A stretch of 64,000 nt of DNA. It comes from Rheinheimera faecalis. GTDB taxonomy: Bacteria; Pseudomonadota; Gammaproteobacteria; Enterobacterales; Alteromonadaceae. A model generated the notes under the pieces. The model worked only from the letters and a program-made list of their open reading frames with translations, ran no database searches and was not told the origin of the DNA. The DNA is taken from NCBI RefSeq assembly GCF_021290965.1, contig NZ_JAJOYT010000004.1:358831-422830 (forward strand), written 5' to 3'. The position numbers were made by a program, and so were the translations under genes. Positions 27,289-36,855 of the stretch are shown here, one piece after another; positions within the stretch are counted from its first letter, which is position 1, and each line of letters opens with the position of its first letter.

Positions 27289-28489
27289 GATCCTTTTATA
27301 TTTAAGCAGTTTTTTTCTTGTTTTCGAAAATACCGCGCTCAGTGCCATAGGGGGGGCTTTTACAGCTCCTCTGGCTATTTCTTTATTCCCAGCAGTCACT
27401 TTGTATTTGCTGTTTAATTTTTATTCGATAGATATAGTGGGTAAACGCATTATTTATTTTATCTTTGGTGTTTTGTTTTTTTCTTTAGCCTACTTATTTA
27501 TCTTCGCAGACAGTCTTTATTTTGGCTTTTTGCTTGACCGGGGATTGAGGTTGTTCCTGATTAATCTTGCCTCCTTTGTGTTTTTAGTTTTCTTCTTAAC
27601 CTTTGATTACGCTGAATTAAAAGTCGCCAGCAAGATATCCGGTATTCTTATCGTCATGGTGTTTTTTATTAACCTTGTGGCCCCGGATATCGTCAATAAT
27701 CCATCCTTTTTACAAGGCTCAGCTGCGTTTTCGCCTGATCGGATGCGGGGTTTTACTCTGGAGGCCAGCACCTTCGGGTTTCAGGTGGTTACGGCAGTGA
27801 TGTTGCTGGCCATTGTATTCAGCGTGAATTATCTGTTGTCTATTGTGGTCGTAGTTTCGTTTTTACTTTTTACCTCGTCAAAAGGCGCCTTACTGGCTTT
27901 TTGTTTGTCTGTTGTGATCTCAAAGTTTGTGTTGGCCAAAAGTGGCTTTAATAAAATCACTTTTCTTATTGTTGGTTTTCTCGCCTTTTCTTTTGGCTTT
28001 TATTATGTACTGCTGGATGCCTTTATCCTCGATATCGAAAAGTACAATAGCTCCTCAACCCGGGGGGTAATGATATTTACCGGTATTTACAGCGCTTTAG
28101 TCTCGCCTTTTGGCGTGGGGTTTACCGGCTACTTTAACCAGATCTACCAACTCGGCCCCGATGTGATTAATTTTGTAGATTATTACTTTCCGAATTTATT
28201 TAATTTTGACGAAGTTGTTACCTATTTCATTGTAGGTAACGTGGAGTCTGTATCGACAAAAACCTTATTTTTTGACTGGCTTATATATGCAGGCTGGGTG
28301 TTTTTATATTTATTCTACAAGTTTCTATCCTTTTGCTTTTCAAAGATTAAAGGTGCTGGTGGAAAGAACCTGTCTTTATTTATTTTTATGATCATTTCCT
28401 GGTGTTTTTACGTGCCGCTGGATGGACGTATTATTGGACTGTTGGCGATAGCTACTCTTATTAAGTTTAACAGGGAGCGGGGAGCATGA
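27281..28489 (+). CDS. Wzy-like polysaccharide polymerase (polytopic membrane protein)
   Basis: The 402-residue protein is strongly hydrophobic with about 11-12 helices and a large periplasmic loop around residues 270-330 (YNSSSTRGVMIFTGIY, GFTGYFNQIYQLG). Its place between glycosyltransferases and acyltransferases, its size and its topology fit a repeat-unit polymerase, but no strict motif exists for this family. A/T-rich codons and a high Phe content are typical of Wzy genes. It overlaps the GT2 gene by 8 bp and the next gene by 4 bp. Confidence 0.72.
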   Translation: MGKILLYLSSFFLVFENTALSAIGGAFTAPLAISLFPAVTLYLLFNFYSIDIVGKRIIYFIFGVLFFSLAYLFIFADSLYFGFLLDRGLRLFLINLASFVFLVFFLTFDYAELKVASKISGILIVMVFFINLVAPDIVNNPSFLQGSAAFSPDRMRGFTLEASTFGFQVVTAVMLLAIVFSVNYLLSIVVVVSFLLFTSSKGALLAFCLSVVISKFVLAKSGFNKITFLIVGFLAFSFGFYYVLLDAFILDIEKYNSSSTRGVMIFTGIYSALVSPFGVGFTGYFNQIYQLGPDVINFVDYYFPNLFNFDEVVTYFIVGNVESVSTKTLFFDWLIYAGWVFLYLFYKFLSFCFSKIKGAGGKNLSLFIFMIISWCFYVPLDGRIIGLLAIATLIKFNRERGA

Positions 28490-30420
28490 AGTATCGCGCT
28501 GACATTGATGGGCTAAGATCGATCGCTATTCTCCCGGTACTACTTTTTCATTTTGGTTTTGAAGTATTTTCGGGAGGCTTTGTAGGTGTAGACATATTTT
28601 TTGTCATCAGCGGTTTTTTAATTTCGTCCATTATCGTCGAAGAAATCAGGGAAGGGCGCTTCTCTTACATTTCTTTTTATGAGCGCCGGATCCGGCGATT
28701 AATGCCGCTCTATTTTTCAGTACTGGTGGTCAGTCTAATTTTTGCTTTGCTGTTGTTTAGCCCCAGAGAGTTTTCTGCATTTCTGGACAGCGCTGTTTAT
28801 TCATTATTTTTTGCTTCAAATATCTATTTCTGGAATAACTTTGGTTATTTTGACGATGGTGCTGACCGATTGCCTCTGTTGCATACCTGGAGTTTGAGCG
28901 TTGAAGAGCAGTTCTATATTGTTTTCCCTTTTCTGCTGATTTATTTGTTTCGCTCCGCGTTAAAAAACAAAGTGTTTTTGGTGCTCTTTGTGCTGTTTAT
29001 TCTGGGTTATGTGCTGTCCTGTGTTGGGTCCTATTCGAAACCTCTGGCCAGTTATTATTTACTGCCAACCCGCGGCTGGGAATTGTTACTGGGCGCGCTT
29101 GCCTATTTTTACCGGGATAAATTTGACGGGATACGACATCCGTTAAAAGCTGATATTTTTCTTTTTTCGATGTTTTTTATCCTGATTTATTTCATCCTGA
29201 GTTATGAGAAAGGCAGTCCTTTTCCCGGTCCCTGGGCTTTGCCACCCACTTTAGTGGTATTTTTTATATTGGCGCTGAATAAAGCCGACTTTCTGTTTTA
29301 TAAGCTTTTAGCCAATAAAGCCTTGGTGTATATAGGTTTGATCAGTTACAGCTTATATATGGTGCACCAGCCTGTTGTGGTTTTTTCCAATTTTATTAAC
29401 CACAGTTCCACCAACCCTATCTGGTATAAATTTTTTCTCATCGCCATCACCTTTGCGATCTCTTATCTGACCTACAGATTTATAGAGTCACCATTCAGGT
29501 CAAAAAGCCGTATGGACAGAGCGATGATTTATAAGTTGTTTTTTGCCACTTTTTTTCTGGTGCTGCTAAGTCTTGTGACTTTGAAAATGCTGGTGCTTTA
29601 TAAACCAGCAACGCTATACAGCCCGCAGTTAATGCAGGTAGATGCACAGGTTAAACCTAACCTTGGCTTATCCGATCTTTGCGATAATGGCCAATTAAAC
29701 CCGGATGCCTGTCAAAATAGTGCAGAGCCGGAGTGGATTGTCTGGGGCGATTCACTGGGGATGCATGTCGCAAACAGTATGCAAGCAGCCAATGCCTTTA
29801 AATTTGTGCAGAAAACCTTGAGTGCATGCCCGCCTGTTTTAGATTTTAGTGTGCTTCGTTATGACCATACCGGCAAATGGGCGAATAAATGTATGGCAAA
29901 TAATCAGGCTGTGTTTGATTTTATAAAAACGCAGCCAGAGCTGAAGTATGTGGTGCTGGCATCCACCTTCGATTATTCCTATGCGAAGAATTACTACGAT
30001 GACCAGATCCAAAACTATGACCGCAGCATCGCTTTGCAGCGATTGACTGCAACTATTGCCGCCCTTGAAGAGCTTGGCAAGAAAGTAGTAGTGATTTCTC
30101 CACCCCCTTTGTCTTCTTTTGACCCAGGATTTTGTTATGTGCGCTCTGTTGCCTCAGGCGCCAATACAGAGCAGTGCAATTTCAAAGCTGTCCAGATCGG
30201 GGAAGCGACAGAGCTGTTAAGCCTGCTGCCCCCCCAGTATCTGCAAATCAATTTATCCAGATATTTTTGTGCTGACTCCGGGCATTGTATAAGCAGTTTC
30301 AACGACAAGCCTCTGTTTAAGGATTACATCCATTTAACCAAGAGTGGCTCCGCCTATCTGGTGAATGAAACCAGCTTTGTGTCTGACTTGAATTCGCTAA
30401 AAGAAGGAGAGCAGAAATGA
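28486..30420 (+). CDS. Acyltransferase-3/SGNH fusion protein (OafA-like O-acyltransferase)
   Basis: The 644-residue protein has two parts. The N-terminal acyltransferase-3 domain (about 1-350) has the typical start MKYRADIDGLRSIAILPVLLFHFG with the catalytic His, the RRIRRLMP loop and about ten helices. The C-terminal periplasmic SGNH hydrolase-like domain (about 400-640) has block I GDSLGMHVANS (nucleophile Ser) and the terminal DYIHLTKSG with Asp and His. Such fusions acetylate extracellular polysaccharide across the membrane. It overlaps both neighbours by 4 bp. Confidence 0.92.
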   Translation: MKYRADIDGLRSIAILPVLLFHFGFEVFSGGFVGVDIFFVISGFLISSIIVEEIREGRFSYISFYERRIRRLMPLYFSVLVVSLIFALLLFSPREFSAFLDSAVYSLFFASNIYFWNNFGYFDDGADRLPLLHTWSLSVEEQFYIVFPFLLIYLFRSALKNKVFLVLFVLFILGYVLSCVGSYSKPLASYYLLPTRGWELLLGALAYFYRDKFDGIRHPLKADIFLFSMFFILIYFILSYEKGSPFPGPWALPPTLVVFFILALNKADFLFYKLLANKALVYIGLISYSLYMVHQPVVVFSNFINHSSTNPIWYKFFLIAITFAISYLTYRFIESPFRSKSRMDRAMIYKLFFATFFLVLLSLVTLKMLVLYKPATLYSPQLMQVDAQVKPNLGLSDLCDNGQLNPDACQNSAEPEWIVWGDSLGMHVANSMQAANAFKFVQKTLSACPPVLDFSVLRYDHTGKWANKCMANNQAVFDFIKTQPELKYVVLASTFDYSYAKNYYDDQIQNYDRSIALQRLTATIAALEELGKKVVVISPPPLSSFDPGFCYVRSVASGANTEQCNFKAVQIGEATELLSLLPPQYLQINLSRYFCADSGHCISSFNDKPLFKDYIHLTKSGSAYLVNETSFVSDLNSLKEGEQK

Positions 30421-31418
30421 GAGATCTGCGTATTGATTTTCTGAAATTTGTTGGGCTGGTGATGATTATACTGGCCCACTCAGGCCCACCCGGTGGCATT
30501 TTCCAACTGAGAAACTTCGATGTGCCATTGATGGTGTTTTGTTCTGGTTTTGTGTTTTCTTATGGCGTGTCTTATAGCGGCTATTTAAGTTATGTGATGG
30601 CACGGCTGCAACGCTTAGTGATCCCTGTCTGGTTTTTTCTATTGTTCTTTTTTGCATTCAACTCTGCTTTAGCGAGTGATCCGGACTATGTGTTGTTAAC
30701 CTTTCTTTTTGTGGAAGGCGAGGGACTGGAGTATTTGTGGATTATTCAGGTGTTTGTGTCCATTGCTATGGTTTCGCCTTTTATCTATAAATTTAATCAG
30801 TTGATCCGCTCTGATACTATGTTTTTCTGCCTGTGTTTTTTGTTTTTAGTTCTTTACGATCTGTTTATCTCCTGGGCAGGCCGGGAGTTGTATCAGGACT
30901 ATAAACTACTAAGAACACTGTTACTTCTGATCCCCTATTCCCTGGTTTTTTTGTTAGGACTAAGGTTCAAAACCAAGAGCAACGCCAGCGTTTTAATGAC
31001 GTCGGTATTTTGTATTGTTCTCTTTATGGTGATGTTCTATTGGGTAGGACGAACTGACGGCGGTATTTTGTCCACCCAACATTTTAAATACCCGCCAGGT
31101 TTGTATTATTTGTCTTATGCAGTGGCCGTGACTTGCTTTCTGTTGTATTGCTCAACCCGGTTTTATGCCCAGTTGTTTGCAGTGCCACATTTAAATAACC
31201 TGATACTTTTTGTCTCCTCGAATTCGATCTGGATTTACCTGTGGCACATCGTATTTTTAGGGCTGATAGACGGGCACTGGCTACTGCGCTGGCTGCTGAT
31301 CCTCAGCTGCTCTATTCTTTGTATGTATCTTCAGGTGAGGATAGTGAAGGCTATTATTGCAAAGGCCTCAGTAAGGGAAAAATACGCGAAGCTGATGTTA
31401 AAGACTCTGACTGGCTGA
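30417..31418 (+). CDS. Acyltransferase-3 family membrane protein
   Basis: The protein has 333 residues and about ten transmembrane helices. The N terminus LRIDFLKFVGLVMIILAHSG keeps the acyltransferase-3 pattern with the essential His. ARLQRLVIPVWFF corresponds to the conserved Arg-rich loop. There is no SGNH domain, in contrast to the preceding gene, so it may modify a second position or pass acyl groups. It is the last gene of the plus-strand operon; its stop is six bases from the stop of the convergent VpsP-like gene. Confidence 0.87.
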   Translation: MRDLRIDFLKFVGLVMIILAHSGPPGGIFQLRNFDVPLMVFCSGFVFSYGVSYSGYLSYVMARLQRLVIPVWFFLLFFFAFNSALASDPDYVLLTFLFVEGEGLEYLWIIQVFVSIAMVSPFIYKFNQLIRSDTMFFCLCFLFLVLYDLFISWAGRELYQDYKLLRTLLLLIPYSLVFLLGLRFKTKSNASVLMTSVFCIVLFMVMFYWVGRTDGGILSTQHFKYPPGLYYLSYAVAVTCFLLYCSTRFYAQLFAVPHLNNLILFVSSNSIWIYLWHIVFLGLIDGHWLLRWLLILSCSILCMYLQVRIVKAIIAKASVREKYAKLMLKTLTG

Positions 31419-31424
31419 GCGGGA

Positions 31425-32177
31425 CTATTTTGCGCAAAGATCATCTTTGATCAGCTGCCTGATAGGTTCAGGCAAGCTGTTCTTTGATGTTCGAAAATAG
31501 GTGCAGGCGAGCTCAACCTTTCCTGTACTTCTGATAATGTTTAAGCTTTGAAAATAAGAGCTTTGACCACTTTGCAGCGCTTTATCCATCGCATAAAAAG
31601 TCTCAGTTTTTTGCTGGCCATTGAGTAATGACCAGCGGGACAGTCCTAAAGCCAGCTCTCTTAACGAGGTTTCAGGCATATAAGGACCATACTTTTTCGC
31701 CAGCTCTAACTGTTCAAAAGCTTCAGTAATACGGAACTGGGTCACACCCAGATAATAGGCATAGTCAGCATAGGCATTAGGCCATAAAGGCCTGGCCTGA
31801 ATGGCTTCTTTATAATAAGTTTCAGTCTGTTCCAGTTCTTTGGTCGTCATTAAACCTGCGTACCAGCCCCATTCATTGATTTTGGCTTTGGTCAGCAGAT
31901 AGTGGGGGTGTTTAGGATGTAGCTCTATAGCTTTATCTATGGCTTCACTGGCTTGCTTCCAGCTTTCTTCGGTCAACAATGGCTGATTTTTCACCCATAG
32001 CTCGACAAAGTAATTGGCTTTAAAATACCAGGCGCTTGCCAGTCCTATCGGGATGATATGCCAGGCCGTCAGGCCTAATAACAACAATGCCGGCAGGGCG
32101 AGTAAACGGGACACTCTACTGCCATGCAACACAGTGCTTGCACTCTGGTGGCGGGTGCGACGTTGGCGTTCTGGCAT
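31425..32177 (-). CDS. VpsP-like polysaccharide biosynthesis protein with TPR-like repeats
   Basis: The 250-residue protein has a basic N terminus (MPERQRRTRHQ), one transmembrane helix (about 25-45), then periplasmic helical repeats of TPR type (ASEAIDKAIELHPKHPHYLL, YYKEAIQARPLWPNAYADYA). It matches the expected VpsP position: last gene of an operon with vpsL/M/N/O-like genes. The biochemical role of VpsP is not established; a scaffold for the assembly machinery is an inference. AAGGG lies upstream of the ATG. The gene before it ends 10 bp upstream. Confidence 0.75.
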   Translation of the reverse strand: MPERQRRTRHQSASTVLHGSRVSRLLALPALLLLGLTAWHIIPIGLASAWYFKANYFVELWVKNQPLLTEESWKQASEAIDKAIELHPKHPHYLLTKAKINEWGWYAGLMTTKELEQTETYYKEAIQARPLWPNAYADYAYYLGVTQFRITEAFEQLELAKKYGPYMPETSLRELALGLSRWSLLNGQQKTETFYAMDKALQSGQSSYFQSLNIIRSTGKVELACTYFRTSKNSLPEPIRQLIKDDLCAK

Positions 32178-32187
32178 TCTCGAACCC

Positions 32188-32913
32188 TTAACTGAAGTGA
32201 ATATGACTAATACGTTTTGGATGTTCAGTGACTAACTGTTCGGCGTAATCAATGCCGCACAAGGCCGCAATATAATCCCGTGCTTCGGCCAGTTTGGGAG
32301 GACGACGTTGCAGGTTATGACTGTCGCTGGCGACTATGTGAAACGCTTTTTGCTGCAGCAACAGCAATGCGGTCTCTTTACTGCTTTCGCCCATATCACC
32401 CAGCACTGAACTTGCGGTCAGTTGCAGCAAGCATCCCATACGCTGAAAGGGCAGCAGTTTTTTCAGATCCGTTTGGACATCTCTGTTGCGCTCTGGATGT
32501 GCGATCATCGGCAGTACCTGTTTGCCCAATAACCACTTAACCAGCCGGTCTGCACCTGCAGGTATATGGCTGTGCGGAAACTCCAGTAACAACACTTTGT
32601 AGCCCTGATACTCGCCTAAATAAGGCAAGCTGCCTGATTCAACCCAGCCCGGTAGTTCAGAGCATAAGCGTACTTCGGCAGCCGCAGCGAGTTGCACCGA
32701 CACACCTGCTTCTTTCGCCGCAACTTTGAGGCCTGTTAATCCGTGCTGAATACTGGCCAGGGTATTGTCAAAGTGCCCCGGGTTGATATGAGGGGTGCTG
32801 ACAATATGACTGATGCCATTAAGTTCTGCCATTTTCAGCAGCTGTATAGACTCTTCTACAGTTCTGGCTCCATCATCCAGCCCCGGAATAAAATGGCAGT
32901 GCAGGTCGTACAT
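32188..32913 (-). CDS. CpsB/CapC-type tyrosine-protein phosphatase (PHP fold)
   Basis: A 241-residue metal-dependent phosphatase of the PHP superfamily that removes phosphate from the tail of BY-kinases. Metal-binding motifs are visible: MYDLHCHFIPGLDDG at the N terminus, SHIVSTPHINPG near residue 35, PMIAHPERN near 135, and ASDSHN near 195. Its start shares one base with the stop of the kinase gene (TGATG), so kinase and phosphatase are coupled. It replaces the low-molecular-weight Wzb-type phosphatase common in enteric capsule loci. Confidence 0.93.
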   Translation of the reverse strand: MYDLHCHFIPGLDDGARTVEESIQLLKMAELNGISHIVSTPHINPGHFDNTLASIQHGLTGLKVAAKEAGVSVQLAAAAEVRLCSELPGWVESGSLPYLGEYQGYKVLLLEFPHSHIPAGADRLVKWLLGKQVLPMIAHPERNRDVQTDLKKLLPFQRMGCLLQLTASSVLGDMGESSKETALLLLQQKAFHIVASDSHNLQRRPPKLAEARDYIAALCGIDYAEQLVTEHPKRISHIHFS

Positions 32914-35102
32914 CAGCTGTTCTCGTTGCTGTAATAGTGGTAATAGCCATAATGGCTATAGTCACCATAACTTTGCGCCACTCTTTTCATATTCACTTTA
33001 TTCAGAATGACGCCATAGAGGTTGTTTTCTGTCTGCAGTAACTTGGCGATACCACTTTGTATTGCTCCTTTACGGGTCTCGTCTGTTGCAACCACAAAGA
33101 CTACAGCATCAGCCTGTTTGGCAACGACTAAGGAGTCGCTTACGGCCTGAACAGGAGGCGTATCAATAATAATTCTGTCGTATCTTGCGGACAGCTCGCC
33201 CAACAGCTCGGCAAAACGCGGAGAAAGTAAAAGCTCCAGAGGGTTAGGGGGGACATTGCCAGCGGGCAGAAGATCGATACCTGAGGTTTCATCGGCCACT
33301 ATGCAGGTGTCAATTTGTTCACGGCCCGCTATTAAATTAGCCAAACCCGGTTGATAGGCAGGTAAACCAAAACGTTTTGCGAGCGTAGGGCGGCGCATAT
33401 CCGCATCAATCAGTAGCACTTTTTCCATCTGGCCAAAGGCAAATGCCAGATTAGTCGCAGAGGTTGATTTGCCCTCAGACGGTACTGCTGAGGTCACTTC
33501 AATCAGCTTTAAGGGTTTATCCAGCGCCAGCAAAATTAAACTGGTTCTGATACTTCGTACCGCCTCGGCGTATTGCTTGTGTTGATCGCTAAAAAAGCTA
33601 TAGAGAGGCAAGTCCTGATTTTTCTTATGAGGCAAGTCAGGCATAAAACCTAATGTACGTTGTCCCAATTGATTTTCGACGTCATTAGGCGACTTTATCG
33701 TATCGTTTAATGCATCCAACAAAAAGGCCAATAACATGCCCAAGCCAAGCGTAATGATAAAGGCGATAATGACCACCAGCTTACGTTTAGGTGAGATAGG
33801 CTCAGTCGACGGTGTTGCAAGATCGGTGAAACGCGCCAGAGCCGAATTAAAATTACTGGTCGCCTGGGTTTCTTTTTGTCTGGATAAGAAGGTTTCAAAT
33901 AGCTGTCTGTTGGTCAGAACTTCTCGCTCAAGGCTTTGATAAGTGGTCTCTTTTAAGCTGACCGTCTGGTATTGATTTTTGGCTTTTGCCATTTCCTCTT
34001 CCAGTGAGCTGACGTTTTCCTGCACAGATTGGGCTTCATTCTCTATACCAGAAATCAGTTTTTTAATCTGGTTTCTTAAGTTTTCCTGTACAGCCGTCAA
34101 TTCACTTTTTGCAGCTATCAGTCGTGGGTGTTTTACACCATAAATTTTTGATAACTCAGACACTCTACGCTCAGTCAAAATAAGCTGGTTTTTTGCATCC
34201 TGGATCCCTCTGTGTGCAGTAATTTCAGGTAAGCTTTCCAGTTTTTCAATATTGTCTATGCCATATTGTTTGATCACACGGATAAAACCGTCGACCTGAG
34301 CTTTGCGGCTACGGGCTTCGGTCAGGGCTTCAGACAATCGTTCCAGTTCTTTGGCACCCAAACCTCTAACACCCTCAACATCAACCAGACCTTCCTTCGC
34401 TCTGTAGGCTTGTAATTTTGCTTCGGATTCGTCCAGTTGTACGCGCAGCTCACCAAGGCGACCCCCCAGCCAACTGGCGGCCTGCTGCGTGATGCCAAGC
34501 CTCGCTTCCAACTGACTATTGATATAAGCCTCACCCACAGCATTAGCAACCTGAGCTGCAAGATCCGGGGTATAGGTGACAAAGCTGATTTGAACCAGTT
34601 GTGTTTTTCGGATGGGACTGACGTTCAGTCTGCTCTGGAATTGTGAAATCAGCTGATCTCTTTGTCTGAGCTCACGCTGTTCAGGTGTCAGTTTGCTTTC
34701 TGCGCTTGGAATAAAAGGGATCAGATCTTTAAGCCGGCTGATTAAACCTGGTTTTCCGAGAAAATCCGGATGATCCTGCAGGTTCAGCTTATTAACAACA
34801 GCTTCTGCAATAGAGCGTGACTTCAAAATTTCGAATTGGGTCAGGTAGTACTCCTGCTGACTGGAGTTAATACCGTACACCTCTTCTATCGACACCGCAT
34901 TGGCCTGCTGACTTTCAATCAGCAGAGTGGCTGTTGCTGCATATCTGGATTTGACGTTGAGCATGACCAGCACCGTCAGTATGGTCACTAGTACAGCTAA
35001 ACTCAGAATACGCCACTTATGAATATTGATAATGGAAAGATATTTACGCAGGTCAATGGTTTCCTGCTGCGAAGGCGCACCTGCTAAGTCCGTTACTGCC
35101 AT
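32913..35102 (-). CDS. Wzc/VpsO-like chain-length regulator and BY-tyrosine kinase
   Basis: The 729-residue protein has a Wzz domain between two helices (about 30-50 and 435-460), long periplasmic coiled coils (about 170-400), and a cytoplasmic bacterial tyrosine kinase domain (about 510-700). The kinase has Walker A SAVPSEGKSTSATNLA, Walker A' LLIDADMRRPTL and Walker B IIIDTPPVQ. The tail is a tyrosine cluster with seven Tyr in its last 20 residues (SYGDYSHYGYYHYYSNENS), the autophosphorylation site. Cycling of this phosphorylation, with the PHP phosphatase, controls polymer length and export. It starts two bases after the Wza-like gene. Confidence 0.95.
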   Translation of the reverse strand: MAVTDLAGAPSQQETIDLRKYLSIINIHKWRILSLAVLVTILTVLVMLNVKSRYAATATLLIESQQANAVSIEEVYGINSSQQEYYLTQFEILKSRSIAEAVVNKLNLQDHPDFLGKPGLISRLKDLIPFIPSAESKLTPEQRELRQRDQLISQFQSRLNVSPIRKTQLVQISFVTYTPDLAAQVANAVGEAYINSQLEARLGITQQAASWLGGRLGELRVQLDESEAKLQAYRAKEGLVDVEGVRGLGAKELERLSEALTEARSRKAQVDGFIRVIKQYGIDNIEKLESLPEITAHRGIQDAKNQLILTERRVSELSKIYGVKHPRLIAAKSELTAVQENLRNQIKKLISGIENEAQSVQENVSSLEEEMAKAKNQYQTVSLKETTYQSLEREVLTNRQLFETFLSRQKETQATSNFNSALARFTDLATPSTEPISPKRKLVVIIAFIITLGLGMLLAFLLDALNDTIKSPNDVENQLGQRTLGFMPDLPHKKNQDLPLYSFFSDQHKQYAEAVRSIRTSLILLALDKPLKLIEVTSAVPSEGKSTSATNLAFAFGQMEKVLLIDADMRRPTLAKRFGLPAYQPGLANLIAGREQIDTCIVADETSGIDLLPAGNVPPNPLELLLSPRFAELLGELSARYDRIIIDTPPVQAVSDSLVVAKQADAVVFVVATDETRKGAIQSGIAKLLQTENNLYGVILNKVNMKRVAQSYGDYSHYGYYHYYSNENS

Positions 35103-35104
35103 AG

Positions 35105-35632
35105 TTAAAAGAATCTCTGTTCGATGGTGATGGTATCGCCAGCATTCACTTTCGTGTTCAGGTTGGCATTTTCTTGTTTGCTTTTATTGGCTTCACGGGT
35201 AATAAATATCTTCTCTTTTGAAGCCCGCTCGGTCAGGCCTCCAGCCAAAGCAACCGCCTGATTGACCGTCATCCCCGGTTGATAAGGGTAGCCTCCAGGT
35301 AACTTCACTTCACCATGAATAAAAAACGGTCTGTATTCCACCATTCCGACAAAAACATTAGGTTCAACAAAATAATCACCTTTCAGGCCATTATAAATAC
35401 GGCTTTCGAGCTGTTTAATCGAAAGTCCTTTGGCCATGATTTCGCCAAGGAAGGGGTAATTAATTTTGCCACTGTCAGTCAGCTGAGTTTCTATTTTCAG
35501 CTCTTCTTCACCGTACACCTGAATAATGATTTTATCGCCGGGACCTAATAAATAGTTAGCGTCCTCCTGGGCACTTACCCAGGAAGACCAACTAATTAAC
35601 AGGGCAACAAGCCAAACTACAAAGTGCTGCAT
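35105..35632 (-). CDS. Wza/VpsN-like polysaccharide export protein (short form)
   Basis: The protein has 175 residues with a signal peptide (MQHFVVWLVALLISWSSWVSA, cleaved before QEDA), a Poly_export domain (YLLGPGDKIIIQVYGEEEL, about 28-100) and one SLBB-type domain (GEVKLPGGYPYQPGMTVNQA, about 110-160). It lacks the lipobox and the C-terminal amphipathic helix by which full-length Wza makes its own outer-membrane pore. The beta-barrel protein encoded next to it is the likely outer-membrane partner. Confidence 0.92.
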   Translation of the reverse strand: MQHFVVWLVALLISWSSWVSAQEDANYLLGPGDKIIIQVYGEEELKIETQLTDSGKINYPFLGEIMAKGLSIKQLESRIYNGLKGDYFVEPNVFVGMVEYRPFFIHGEVKLPGGYPYQPGMTVNQAVALAGGLTERASKEKIFITREANKSKQENANLNTKVNAGDTITIEQRFF

Positions 35633-35660
35633 AATCTATCCATGAAATCTGATCCGTGGA

Positions 35661-36842
35661 TCAAAGGGAAAAGTCAAAATTTACGCCGACAATGTTCCGG
35701 TCAAATTCTATACCAGGTACAGAAGAGGTTTTATCTGTCATAGTGGTAAATAACGAAACATCGACAAAGCGGCGAAACGCATATTTGATACTGGCGGTGT
35801 AGGAGTCGTTTTCGTCCTCTCTATTGATCCCCACATACTCTTCTTCCAGCCTGTTATAGGCCAGTTGAGTCTGCACAGCTTCTGACCAGTTGTGGTACCA
35901 GCTTAGCGTGTAAGTGGTCTCTTTGATGTAGTCTCCGCCTTGTAATGGATCTTTGGCTTTACGTCCTGTGCCTAAATTAAAGTTACTGTAGGTCAGAGGG
36001 GCCCAGTTGGCGTTGACTGTCCAGGCCACACCGCTGAAATCATCACGGGTGGAGTCATCAAATTCTTTTTTCTGATAACCTAATTTGAACTCACCTGAGG
36101 TCAGGGCACTGATTTGCCATTCAGCACCAGCTTTTACATTGGTTTCTTTACTGTCTCTGGGGGCTTCCGGATCTACGAAGTCATAGCCTATGTCGACAAT
36201 ACAGGTTTCCAGCACCGCAGTAGTGCCTGACAAGGTGTCATAGTAAAAATTAATGCCGCCCATGGTGGAGTCATAATCCCGGAACTGCGTGACTTCACGT
36301 TGGTTCATATACTCTTTATTAAAGTAACGGGCACCAAAACGAACCCGGGCTGGTGCGGCTACAGCACCATACTCGTAATAACCAGACAAGGTCTGATTAT
36401 TAAAGCGGGTAGGGTCGTCCAGATTGTTATTCAGACCTTCGGTAATACCTGTACCTCTGTCCTCGTGGCCCCATACCATATCCGCTTTAACGTTTAACTT
36501 ACCTTGCTCGGACAACTGGGTATTAAACAAGCCACCTAATAAGGTGTCGGTAAAGTTATCGCTACTGCTACTGAAATAGTTGCCGTGATAAGCGGCTGCA
36601 CTGAATTCGAGACTGGTGACGCCATCATCTCTGCTGGCTTTTAACGACGGCAACACTGTCATAATCCAACTGTCTGTTTCGTTGGCACTGACACTGGTAA
36701 TGTTGTCGTCGTACTTCAGGCCAGTGCTGAGCAGAGGCGTAATATCAAAGCCCGACTCTGTCTTAATAGCCTGTGGATCTACAGCTTGTACTCCAGCGCT
36801 GGTAAAAGCCAGCGCTGTCATAATAGCTAACTTGGATTTCAT
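35661..36842 (-). CDS. Outer-membrane beta-barrel exopolysaccharide protein (VpsM-like)
   Basis: The protein has 393 residues from the ATG at 36842, chosen for AAAGGG eight bases upstream and the signal peptide MKSKLAIMTALAFTSAGVQA; an ATG eight codons earlier overlaps the preceding gene. The mature protein is made of alternating beta-strands (ITSVSANETDSWIMTVLPSL, FEFSAAAYHGNYF-like) and ends with VGVNFDFSL, compatible with a 16-18-strand barrel. Family resemblance is to the outer-membrane protein of VPS/EpsL-type loci, which likely provides the polymer exit pore missing from the short Wza-like protein. Confidence 0.82.
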   Translation of the reverse strand: MKSKLAIMTALAFTSAGVQAVDPQAIKTESGFDITPLLSTGLKYDDNITSVSANETDSWIMTVLPSLKASRDDGVTSLEFSAAAYHGNYFSSSSDNFTDTLLGGLFNTQLSEQGKLNVKADMVWGHEDRGTGITEGLNNNLDDPTRFNNQTLSGYYEYGAVAAPARVRFGARYFNKEYMNQREVTQFRDYDSTMGGINFYYDTLSGTTAVLETCIVDIGYDFVDPEAPRDSKETNVKAGAEWQISALTSGEFKLGYQKKEFDDSTRDDFSGVAWTVNANWAPLTYSNFNLGTGRKAKDPLQGGDYIKETTYTLSWYHNWSEAVQTQLAYNRLEEEYVGINREDENDSYTASIKYAFRRFVDVSLFTTMTDKTSSVPGIEFDRNIVGVNFDFSL

Positions 36843-36855
36843 GACAGTGGCCCTT

